This document shows positions 10,526 through 20,652 of a DNA stretch of 31,329 nucleotides, piece after piece; position 1 is the first letter of the stretch; each line of letters begins with the position of its first letter. Source of the DNA: Bugula neritina. Its lineage: Eukaryota; Bryozoa; Gymnolaemata; Cheilostomatida; Bugulidae. The DNA is taken from assembly GCA_964035545.1 (NCBI GenBank), contig CAXIUT010000274.1, positions 1-31,329 on the forward strand, in the 5' to 3' direction. The position numbers and the translations under genes are program-made. The notes below the pieces were generated by a model. The model was not told where the DNA came from and made no database searches. It saw only the letters and a program-made list of their open reading frames with translations.

Positions 10526-12497
10526 ATGAAGAAAGCAGCTAAAAAAACATCAACCAAGATGGTTGTTGATTAATACTAAAAATACTTCAAAGGAAACGAC
10601 TACTGCAAACCATAAAAATTCGTATAAATTAATAAAATGCATCCCTGCAATCAACTCTATCATTAATAACTTAGATAAAAACCCAATAAAATCAATCATA
10701 AATATCAGCATGACTATTTATAGGAGCAATAACATTAAAAATAATAGAAAAATGTATATATTTCTATAATTTAGATAAATTAGCACTTCTATGATATTAA
10801 AAGTGATGATGATGACGATCATTTTTCAATGTTACTTTCACAACAAAGAAAAAACAATCGTTCTTCAAGAAATAAATCAAAAAATAATGCTTTTCCTTAA
10901 AAAAAATAAGATATTAGATTTCCACTTAAAAGTTATAAATAAAGTTAGTATTTCCCACATAACTAATATGAAACTTCATATATGTAGTAAATCCCTATCA
11001 AACAAAAAAGACCACTATCTTCAGCAGTCAATAAAAATCAAAGATCAATTCCACAAAAAACATAAAAATAAAAATAACCTAAACTAAAAAAGACCCTTTC
11101 TACTTCAAAATTTAAATAAGATAAGAAAAGAGTCAATAACTCATCTCATAAAGATAAAAATAACTTACAATCTCTCCATATTAAAGATCTAAAAAATATA
11201 ACTATGAAAAGACCATTGAATAGTCAATACCATGAACCTCTTTTAAATAAAATTAAAAAGAAAAATGTAAATTTTGCATCAAAAAATCTCAGAATCGAAG
11301 ATTTTCAAAAAGGACCTACAAATAATAAAAACAATAACGTAGCTTAAAAAATATACTTCAAAAAATAATAGTAAAAACCCTCAAAGCATAAAGATTATAG
11401 AATATATTAAGAATAAAAAAGATAAGAACCAAGAATAATCAAATAAAGAAGATAAAAACAACATTCTTAGAGATCAGAAGGATAATCCAATCGATATAAA
11501 AACATAAAAATGAATAACAAATAACCTATCTTTAAAGAATAAAGATAATAAAGACTACCATCAAGAAATAGAAGATAAAATATCGTTCATAATCATCCCA
11601 ATAGATCAAAATAACATTAACACAGAAATCAAAGGTAAAAACAATATTAATAAAGAAGATAAAGAGGTCAAGCAAGACACCAAGAACCATAATCTATTCG
11701 AAGAAGATAGCCAAATCGAAGAATTCCAAGAAATAGATAAGAATAGCATATTAGAAATAGAGAAGAATAAAGACCTCAAAGAAATAGATAATAACCAAGA
11801 GGAAATAAAGAAAGATAGCAATAAAGACCCAGATTAAATAGAGAACAAGAAAGACCTAGAGTTAATAGAGAACAAGAGCGACCTAGAGTCAATAGATAAC
11901 AATAAAGACCACAAAGAAATAGATAACATGAACAAAATCAAGGTAGAAACCATAGAAACCCTAGAAATCAGTCATCAAATTCAAGAAGATCTCCCAACCC
12001 AGGTCATTTCTTCAATTTTGTATCAAACAGTATAAACGAACAATTATCACTCATGAAGTACTAATCATTTAACTCAGTAGTCAATTTAGCATGATGTCAA
12101 ATGTCTTTTAAAACTTCTCTAACTTTGTAAACATCAACATCGATACCCAAGGAAACCACTTCCATATGAGTTCAAACATGTAATCCTCAGACGACTACAA
12201 CTCATAAACTTCATAATCATTTTCATCAGACTATGACTAATACTACGAAGATGATTCCTAACCAGAAGGCCTAGATGAAGAACAACTGAACCAAATCAAA
12301 AACACCATTTACGTAGCTCCAGAACAAGGTGGCATTCAGTACCTTTGATATAAAGTAGATGTACGATTTGTCTGATTGATTTGAAGACAGGCGAATAGGT
12401 AAAGAAGTTATATTGTGAGCATACTTTCCATAGCGATTGTATAGATTAGTGGTTAAAAAGGAAAAATCATTGTCCTTTATGTCGAGATAGACAATGA
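10526..12497 (+). CDS. RING-H2 finger protein, probable E3 ubiquitin ligase
   Basis: 643 residues after two 20-nt introns. The C-terminal 46 residues are a clear RING-H2: CTICLIDL, then CEHTFHSDCIDEWLKRK and CPLCRDRQ at the very end. The order C-C-C-H-H-C-C-C is complete with EWL before the last pair. By family it recruits an E2 and ubiquitinates targets. Before it lies an acidic stretch (SSDDYNSETSESFSSDYDEYYEDD) and an Arg/Glu/Asn-rich region with four 9-residue repeats EQERPRxNR (11816-11923). The first 350 or so residues are Lys/Asn-rich and disordered. ATG at 10526 is the first in a frame that stays free of TGA for 1.5 kb. An internal start closer to the RING cannot be excluded. Another frame over 11514-12050 is also open but uses almost no TAA/TAG, unlike real genes here. 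Confidence 0.8.
11816..11923 (+). repeat. four 27-bp coding repeats (EQERPRxNR)
   Basis: Four adjacent 27-nt units in the RING gene frame, boundaries 11816, 11843, 11870 and 11897. The first codon is TAG, GAA, GAA, TAA in copies 1-4, and the third codon is TAA, GAA, GAG, TAA. The second codon is CAA in all four. TAA/TAG therefore exchange with GAA/GAG and not with CAA, an internal demonstration of the Glu meaning. More degenerate copies extend upstream to about 11725. Confidence 0.8.
12058..12077 (+). other. 20-nt intron, RING gene (first)
   Basis: gtactaatcatttaactcag. Phase 2. Removal avoids an in-frame TGA at 12115-12117 and opens the acidic segment before the RING. A at -6. Confidence 0.85.
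12339..12358 (+). other. 20-nt intron, RING gene (second)
   Basis: gtacctttgatataaagtag. Phase 2. Removal creates GGIQCTICLIDL, giving the first zinc-ligand pair of the RING. A at -6. Confidence 0.92.
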
Positions 12498-12591
12498 TAA
12501 ATGATAATCTATGAGATGTAGAATATCAGTAATATAAATTCATTTTTATGATGGATATTTTCTTCCATCGATAGAAGTTTATAATATATCA

Positions 12592-14508
12592 ATGACAGAA
12601 GTCTTTATCTCTGCCCTCTCAACAACCAGGCTAGAACTCAATGACTAAGACCTAGAATTCTATCTAGATTAAAAAAATAAAGAAATCATTGAAGTGCGTG
12701 AATGTCTTGATTTTCTTCATGATTTTAGTGAAATGACCTCAAAATAAAAAATACAAATCGACATGTCTACACTCTGGAAATCACTTAACGTACTAGGCAA
12801 AATACTAGGATACTAATCAGATTTCATAAATATCAATAAACTACATCTACCTTAGCATATCATCATGCAAGATCTCATGTTCAGAAATAACCTTTTCACT
12901 AAAAATACCTATAGAACCAATAGAATAATATAAAGATGGGATGTGGAAAGTGAAACATACTATATTCTTTTATCAGGAATCATCTAAAAATAATTTTTCA
13001 GAAATAGTATTTGCCTTGAAGATAATCGAAAATTACTTTAAACTTCAAGATTGTTCGAAAAACAATAGTTTTCTAAATCAAAAAAAAATAATAAAAAGAA
13101 ATTCATCAGAAATAACCATCAAATACCCATCTGTCTCAACTCCAAAAGAAATTAAACCAGAACCAATGATCTCACCTCAGGAATCTATCGAGCTGTCGTC
13201 AACACTTAAACTTTTTAACTCAATATTCCCTTCTGGAAAAAATATATAGCCTCTTTCCATAAGATATAACGATAGTATTTACTAAATTTTATAAGAAAAA
13301 ATTTAAACATCAGTTTAAAAATATAATAAATAACTGATAAAAAAGATCAAACATAAATATAAAAAGCAAAAGACAAATAACAATTCAATTTCTATACAAT
13401 TTAGACATACTAACGAAAAGTCTAACTATAATTAGACCCAAAATACATCTTTTTACTCTACATGGGCTAAATGCTAATCATATCTCCTCACTACAAAATA
13501 TAGATAAGTAAAAGATGCATACTAAATTCTTCAATTTGCTAGGTATTTAATCAAAAATGTTAGAATCCAACAAATTGTTCAGCAATAACGAAGTCATGTA
13601 GTATATTAATAAAGATATAACTATCTAAATTATTTTTATATTTCTAGAATTATCCATAAGATGGAGACACTTTACAATCTTTATTATAAAATTTATAAAT
13701 AAATAGAAGAAATAAACAAGATACCAAACAATATTATAAATCAAAATATAGCATCAATTTAAGAAAAACATGGAATGATACTAGCAAATAAAAATAATAA
13801 TACAAAAGTCCCTTATCAAAGATGATAAATATAAACAATGGAAATTTTTTACCAAATTGTAATACTTTGAAATCAAAAAAACAAAAAAAATAAGAAAACA
13901 ATCAAAAATATAATAAATTAGTAGGATGTAAATAAATATAGAACATAATAAAGAAATAATAGACAGTTTTAGGACTACTTAATAAATAATCTAAAAAGAA
14001 TAAGAAATAAAGATACTCTTATTAATCATAATCATTTAGCAAAACATATCAAGATAATGATAACATGGCCAAACATTAACTCCTCAAAGATTGCATGAAT
14101 TAAATTAAAACAAAAAGCGACATGATAAAACAAGCTGTCCTAGAATACCGTAAAAAGAAATAACTGGAAACGAGCTATCCCGATATTTCAATAAAAAAAA
14201 GAAAAAAAAATAACTAAAATATATTCAGAGATAATTCCTCAGAAATCATCAAAAGAAAAATCAAATAAATATACTCAAAAACATAATAAAATTAATATGA
14301 TCTGCCATACAACACATAAAGTATATATACGTAAAGCGTTCACTAAAATAAATTAAAAATAAAATGGAATAAAAGATAATCTAACTTAATATCGAAAATG
14401 TCAGCAAGAAGTCGAGATGAAATCAACAGCCATGGAGAGGGAGTTTTACTAGGAAGAGGCATAATGAAAAAAGTAAAGAACAATATTCGAAGAGTGAAAG
14501 ATAAATGA
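12592..14508 (+). CDS. protein with two degenerate cyclic-nucleotide-binding-like domains
   Basis: 638 residues, intronless. Two segments look like the core strand pair of a cNMP-binding domain: ETYYILLSG at about 121-129, and KYIFLLYMGEMLIIS at 284-298, followed by CSAITKSCSILIKI near 330. The phosphate-binding cassette with its conserved Arg is not obvious, so ligand binding is doubtful. The C-terminal 300 residues are Lys/Asn/Ser-rich and low in complexity, with a basic end (MKKVKNNIRRVKDK). It is followed after 44 nt by a same-strand gene of like layout, suggesting an old tandem pair. No channel or kinase domain is present. A different open frame at 12941-13249 was judged a shadow. Confidence 0.55.
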
Positions 14509-14552
14509 TCTTCATTATTTTTTAACATTATTAATTATAGAACAATATATTA

Positions 14553-15998
14553 ATGCATAGAAAAATATACAATCACCTCACCTCCAAAGAAATACTCAAT
14601 AAAGAACACCTCAAATAAGTCTAAAACTTCCTCAAAACCCACTACTTCCGATAGTTCGGAAGTCCTCTCGAACTTGATAAAATCATCAACCACCTGCAAA
14701 TACACTAACATCACAATGAACACATCATCTTCAACCAAGGAGAATAAATAACCCGCTACTATTTCTTATTAGTAGGCAAGATCTTTCTCTAAAGAAAAAC
14801 AGCCAAAAGCAACGACGGATCTGAAGTCTCAATAATCGACAAATAAAGCGTAATAGGTGAATATTTTTACGACCGTTCAAACAAAAGAATAACCACAGCA
14901 TTCATAATTCCATAATAAAATTCAACACTTTTACTATCGATAGATAAGACCATATTCTAGCAGCTCTATCATAAACAAATATAGTAATATTCTAGATTAA
15001 AGAAAAAAATAATAGAAGTCAGCACCATTTCAAGATAACTGCTCTAAAACAAAGGAATGTTCAAATATATCGGTTGTAATAGATATCGATTTGGATAGGA
15101 AATATCACCATCATCTTTTGATTAAAATATCTAGCTGATTGTCAGTGGGTAGTGTTTGTTTAGTTGTGCATCTGGAGTTCTTAACCTCATTGATGGAGAT
15201 TATCTCAATTTGTAAAATTATTTTTCTAATAAATAAAATAAAGTTGTCTGGAACTATCGAGTTGTATCGTCATAGATGGTTACATGTGTCATTTCATGGT
15301 AGTTTATTGATAAATTGCCATAGCATTTTAGATAACAACTTGCTTTTATCAATAATTGTCACTAAATAGCACCAAGTTCTTTTACATCAATGAATAGTTC
15401 TCAGTTATAGTTAAATAACTAAAATATAAGATCAAGTATAAAAGGTAAATTTATTTTACCAAAAGTAAAAAAACTATCAGATTTATAACAAAATACTTAT
15501 TCCTATGATTTGATATAAAGTATTAAGAATAGAATAAGTCATAAAGCAAATAAAACAAAATCAATTAATAAATAATAAAATCATGATCAATCTTTATAAA
15601 GATTTAGAAAATAATACTGTTTAGGATTTTCTAAAAAAAATAAATAAATCAGATAAAACAAAATATAAATAAAAGAACCTAAAGGGTATTTCAAAATGCC
15701 ATCAGTTTATAAAAAAAAATAATTTATTTTTGAAAAATAAGCAAAAAAAAAATAATGGACTTAAATAATACTATAAAAATCAAAATAAAAACAAATAATC
15801 AATAGTAAATAATCAATAAAGAAGAAAAAGAAAAATAAATAGAATATCCATTTCCATAAAAAATAAAAAAGATTAATATAAATATTCGATAAATATCATA
15901 TGAAATAATCAACTAGAAATCTAATTAAAACAAATAAACTAAAATAATTCTTCAATAACTCCAATTCTAAACTAATAGTATTTCCAACCAACAAATGA
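14553..15998 (+). CDS. cyclic-nucleotide-binding-domain protein
   Basis: 481 residues, intronless. The first cNBD is convincing: HIIFNQGEEITRYYFLLVGKIFL (about 54-79), SIIDKESVIGEYFYDRS, then TTAFIIPEENSTLLLSI and the helix KTIFEQLY. This reproduces the order of strands, the GE of the phosphate cassette and the capping helix, but the usual Arg of the cassette is not clear. A second, weaker copy is at about 175-275 (FKYIGCNRYRFGEE, ELIVSGECLF at 194, YLNLENYF). The C-terminal 200 residues are Lys-rich and disordered. Ciliates have many stand-alone cNBD proteins tied to cilia or to PKA-like signalling; role here unknown. It sits 44 nt downstream of another double-cNBD gene and ends 23 nt from a convergent stop. 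Confidence 0.72.
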
Positions 15999-16021
15999 TC
16001 TTCATAATTTTAACATAAATA

Positions 16022-16567
16022 TCAACCAAATATAGAAGTCAATATACTCCTATCTTTATTCTAGTTTATCTTGCCCTTTATCCTCCGAGCGATTGATAAC
16101 CTCGATTAGTTCTACTGATAAAATGGTGACTCAATATCACAAAATTAATCATAAAGTAAACTCTAAGCTATACAGTAGGCAGTAGTCAGACAACTAAAAG
16201 CCAAAAAAGAACGAATGTAAAATTTAAAAGGAAGTTTTTTTATTACATTCGATCTGTCACCTTTCTTGACATACTCGCCATACGTCCAAGCCATTATTGC
16301 AGAAGCAGGCAACCAAAAATTTATTTTTCTTTTGATTGATTTCTTACATAAAGGTATCTCACACCACTTAAACCCAAATATCGCATTCTCATAATTCTAT
16401 CTTATCTTTTTGGGACTCAACATTATCTATCCCCTTGTATTAAAATTTTACTAAGGCAAAGCTCTACTTTACTTTTTCTTCTCCTTGAAGTCCTATTCCT
16501 TGATATTGAAGGCTCTAAAATATCCATCTATTTTCTAGATCTTTTCCTTTATTTCATTATTACTCAT
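16022..16567 (-). CDS. small two-TM orphan protein
   Basis: 181 residues, intronless, TGA at 16022-16024. Residues 1-60 are charged. Two hydrophobic segments follow: INFWLPASAIMAWTYG and FYIRSFLAFSCLTTAYCIAE, separated by a basic loop. The end is polar. The size and two helices would fit a small organellar or ER membrane protein, but I recognise no family. Its ATG is only 29 nt downstream of the FAB1 stop on the same strand, so its promoter must lie within or overlap the end of FAB1. Confidence 0.65.
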
Positions 16568-16596
16568 GATTAATTATAATTATGATAACTATACAA

Positions 16597-19500
16597 TCAA
16601 ATAGGTATTTGCGTAAAATACTTATTTATATTTTTAAGCATTCTCGCTTTATAGACAGGCGCCTCAACCACAGTAGCTGCAGGTCCTTTCCACATATTCT
16701 ACACCCACTATCCAGTCCCATACTCACGCATATAATCCACCACTCCGATCTGAAAACGGTTCCCATCAAGATAGTACTCTTCAGAATTTTAAATCTCTAT
16801 CACCAAAATCAATGAATAATCAATGACGTTATTTTAACAAAGATAATCAACTGTTGCAGATAGATCTTTGATAACATTGTCTTTGCAAAATATTGGTTCA
16901 CTAAAACGATCTATCAAAAAGTTGATATCAAGAGGTATTACTGGAGGCTTTGAAAATCTACGAGTCACTGAGCCCTTGAAATCAAATAAATACCAATCCT
17001 TCATCCCGAAAAATAAGTTTTACATCACGAAGTAATAATCTGTAGTCATGCCTCTCTCTACGATAAAAGCACCATAAATAGGAGTCAACACACTACCTTC
17101 ATGCAAATGAGTAAAATATTTAGGCAAAAACTTTCTAAAAGTCATAAACTCTCCTTTTTGGACCTTTTTGATAACCAAAAGATCATTATATGATCTCATA
17201 AACGATGAACCTGACTTTCCACCTGTAGCCATCCAAGCATCAGCACCAGCAATAGAACTAATAAACAACTCTATCGGAATATTATTCTTTCTTCTCAAGA
17301 CCTAAAACTCATTAGGAAATAACAAAGTAATACTCAAACTTAAACTAGAAGCTTATTTTTTTATTTTGTTCTGTACATCAAATTTTTTTTATTGAAATTA
17401 AAGCAAAGCGATCAACTTCTTAAAATCTTATGTGTCCATCAATAACTGCTCAGCTTATAGATATTTTGTTATTTTCACAGTTAATTCATTGTGAAATTTA
17501 AAATCTTATAAACAGTCTTTATGTTCTTTGCTGTTCAATGCAGCCACAATCAAACTTTGAGGCTTTGTTACAAAACAGGGAATAAACTAAAAATAACCTT
17601 GGTTAAATTTTAATGCAGATGAGATATACTTAAAAGTTTTATGAACCTCTTCTTCAGCTATTTTAGATGATTTTCTAGCCAAAATGTTTGATTCTGTTTT
17701 CCTATCATTTCTAGAAATAACCTGTTCTTCTTTACTAGCATAAGGCTGAAGCCATCCATAATCAATTACATCAGGATTAGTCGATTCAGCTGTCTGATAA
17801 TTGGAATATAACTCACTTTTAGATATCTAACTTGTTGAAAGGTCACTTTAGCATGACATGCTATTAGTTTCACTTATATATTCATTGATATCCAGATCTT
17901 CAAGCAAAAGATCATTATCGAAATCTTTAGCCATGTATTTCTGGTCAAGTTCTCTCTTTTTAACTGATTTTTTCACCTCATTGATAATTACATAACATCT
18001 TCGTAGTAAACTCATAAAGACAAACGATATTTTCAAAGCTTCAAGAAAAGAACCAATTCTTTTATTATTCAACATCAACTGAGCAATATTGTTCACCTTT
18101 GATACCTCTTACACCAACTCAGGTATGATAATATCAATGCATTGAGCTTGAGATAATCTAACATCAGGACTGCCCACAATCGAATGCCGAGCTTTAATGA
18201 AACTTGATTTAGGGTTTTTAATAATCGAATCAAATTTTGAATTTTTGGATAGTTCTGCAATAGTCTTTATTTATTCAAAAAGATAGTCCATCAACCTATC
18301 GATTTTACTCGCCTATAAAAGACTAGATCCAATTATCGCCCTTTGTTCCTTATTTTTCAAAAACATCTACCTTCCAGTTGCAGTCAACACACATTGTCTA
18401 TTCAAAGTATACTTTCCCACATAAAATTTAACAGATTTATCTCCAAGTTCAAATACTCTCACCTTTTTCGAGTGCTGACATATTATACTTTTATTTTTAA
18501 TTGATGTCTTCTTGCCATTGTTCTATCTGATGATCGTTTCTGTTGATCCTTTGAACATATTTTGAAGAAAGTTCAAAGTACTAAACTATAAATCTTACTT
18601 ATAGACATTTTGTCTTGTAGAAATAGGTTATTGACAATCCAAACACTCAATCAAACACTTTAATTTGTCTCTAGAAGGATATTTTTAAAGATAAGAAAAT
18701 ATCATTTCCATTTATTAATTTTTAACTGATTCATCTATCGAAGTAAAAGAAGAATAACAACTACTTTCGCATTATCCTTCATCAACTATCATCGACTAAG
18801 CCCAAACTCTTACATACTGGTCAGTTGAATAGTAAACATCCGAATGAAGATAGTTAGGACGACAACAAATTGAACACTTCTTATCCAATCCAGTCAACTT
18901 TTTGAGAAGATAACTACCTAAAGGAGCATCTTCTTCAGAATAAAACATTTGATGATAATCACATGATTATGAACATATTTAAGTGAAGTTAGGCCATTTA
19001 TTTTTAAACGATTTGGTTCTTCCTTTGATATATTCTTCAAGAGCACCTTTATTAACTTCAGGATAGTTCGTAAAATCGCTTTATACATAGGTTATTTGTT
19101 TATAAGTCACATATTTTTATTTAATGTAACTCAAAATATCATGATGAAATTATGCATAAAAACTAGAAAACATCTATGGATTGTTCAAATAACAATCTTT
19201 CCTCATCTGCTATGACATAGAATTTAGAATATTTTGGTCCATCTTTACCTTATAAACCTTCAACTTCATATGAGTCAGTGTCTGCAAAATAAACCTAAAC
19301 TACTTCTTAAGATTCTAAAGTAACTTCTGACTAGTATGTTTAATAATAAGAGTCAAACCTAACTCATCTTTCATAGTATGCACTTTGAAAAACTTTTTAA
19401 TTGCATTTCCTTACTTAGCTGAAGTATAAGTAGTTGAAGTGATCTTTTTGATAAAACCTGTTATCTGTTTTTAAGGATATGAGTATACTTTGCCTATGTT

Positions 19501-20531
19501 ATCAACTATTTTTTATATTTTAAGAGAAACTTTCAACCTAGAAAGATATTATACCTTTACCTTAGGAATAACCGTTATTGAATTTTATATCAACATATCT
19601 TAGAATTCTTTTTCAATTATTCCTTACAAAAATATCATGTCTATCTTAACTCGTTGACAGTATACTAAGATTTTATTCATTTCTTTTAATCTATAGTTAA
19701 TCATATTTTAAAATGAGACTTATTTATCTCCTCCAACCAAATCTTCAGACTAAATATTACCAAAAACTAAAATACAAGTCATTTTCTAGTATTCTTATCT
19801 TATTTTTTTAGATGTAAATGCTTTCTTGATAAGAACAATTGGTTACAAAGAAAGTGAAAAGTCTTAACCCCAAAACCCTTTGATTCTAATATTTTGACAA
19901 ATGTTCATGTTTCCAGTTATAACAAAATTAGGTGGCATTCTACTCACTATTTACTGAGCTTTTTCGTTTATTTCAGGTAAATATTTCAAAGGTATCTTAG
20001 CTTGTTTCAAAATAACTTGCAAAAGTACAATAAATCTAACATTAATCTCTTCTTATAACTTCTTTATTCCATTAATCTCATTTCCAGTATACTCCTCAAT
20101 AATACTTTGAATCTCTTTGAGTCTATCCTCTTCAGAAAACGAAGAGCTTTTACTCTCTTGTTGTATTTCTTAAATATTAGAAGGCAAATCATCAGTATAT
20201 TAATGCTATCCTGATTTTCTGTACTATATGTATTCATCATTATGTTTGGCAATATACTTCCAACATTTTTGAATACAAGCCTCACACATTCTAATTGACT
20301 TCTCAGGCATCCCTAGATCTTTACCAGATAGATTAAAATCAGAACAACTTGATATGATATCATATACCTCGCACAAAAGATTTGACCACAGTATCGACAG
20401 TGATGTTTTCGTCTGTAAAGAGTATGGAATTTTTTATCACATTTAAAACAACTTGTTACAGCCTCGTCTTTAACCCATTTCTCTTTTGTACAAAATGATG
20501 CCTTTATTATTTTTTGAACCTATTAGTTCAT
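16597..20531 (-). CDS. FAB1: FYVE-type phosphatidylinositol 3-phosphate 5-kinase (Fab1/PIKfyve)
   Basis: 1304 residues with one 20-nt intron. It makes PI(3,5)P2 from PI3P on endosomes and controls endolysosomal membrane traffic. Domains in order: FYVE zinc finger (about 28-75; [35 protein letters not shown]); TCP1/Cpn60-like region (about 190-320; [25 protein letters not shown]); Cys-rich CHK-type region (about 535-600; [19 protein letters not shown]); PIP-kinase domain (about 1060-1304; [59 protein letters not shown]). The Glu of VMENLFFG is TAA (17020-17022). Full domain set, shorter than human PIKfyve. ATG at 20531 follows an upstream in-frame TGA. It shares a 121-nt divergent spacer with the gene at 20653. 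Confidence 0.96.
20348..20367 (-). other. 20-nt intron, FAB1 gene
   Basis: Coding strand gtatatgatatcatatcaag. Phase 2, inside the FYVE finger: splicing joins GQIFCA to SCSDF and removes a frame break. It is the only confident intron ending AAG instead of YAG or TAG. A at -6. Confidence 0.92.
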
Positions 20532-20652
20532 CTTCAACAATGTTTATAAAATTGACACACTTTAATCTCCGAACTTAGAATAATATCAACATAAATAATC
20601 ATCTTAGTGATTTAATCTATCATATAGAATATTATCATCTATTATATTTTCG

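Noticed and set aside
11514-12055. Acidic open frame rich in KDLEEIDN-like repeats
   Set aside because: It uses almost no TAA/TAG for Glu, unlike real genes here, starts after a TGA and ends at TGA-A. The alternative frame joins the RING finger.
12941-13249. Open frame without any stop codon inside the first cNBD-like gene
   Set aside because: No 20- or 22-nt splice sites connect it, and the overlapping 638-codon frame is continuous with YYILLSG-type motifs.
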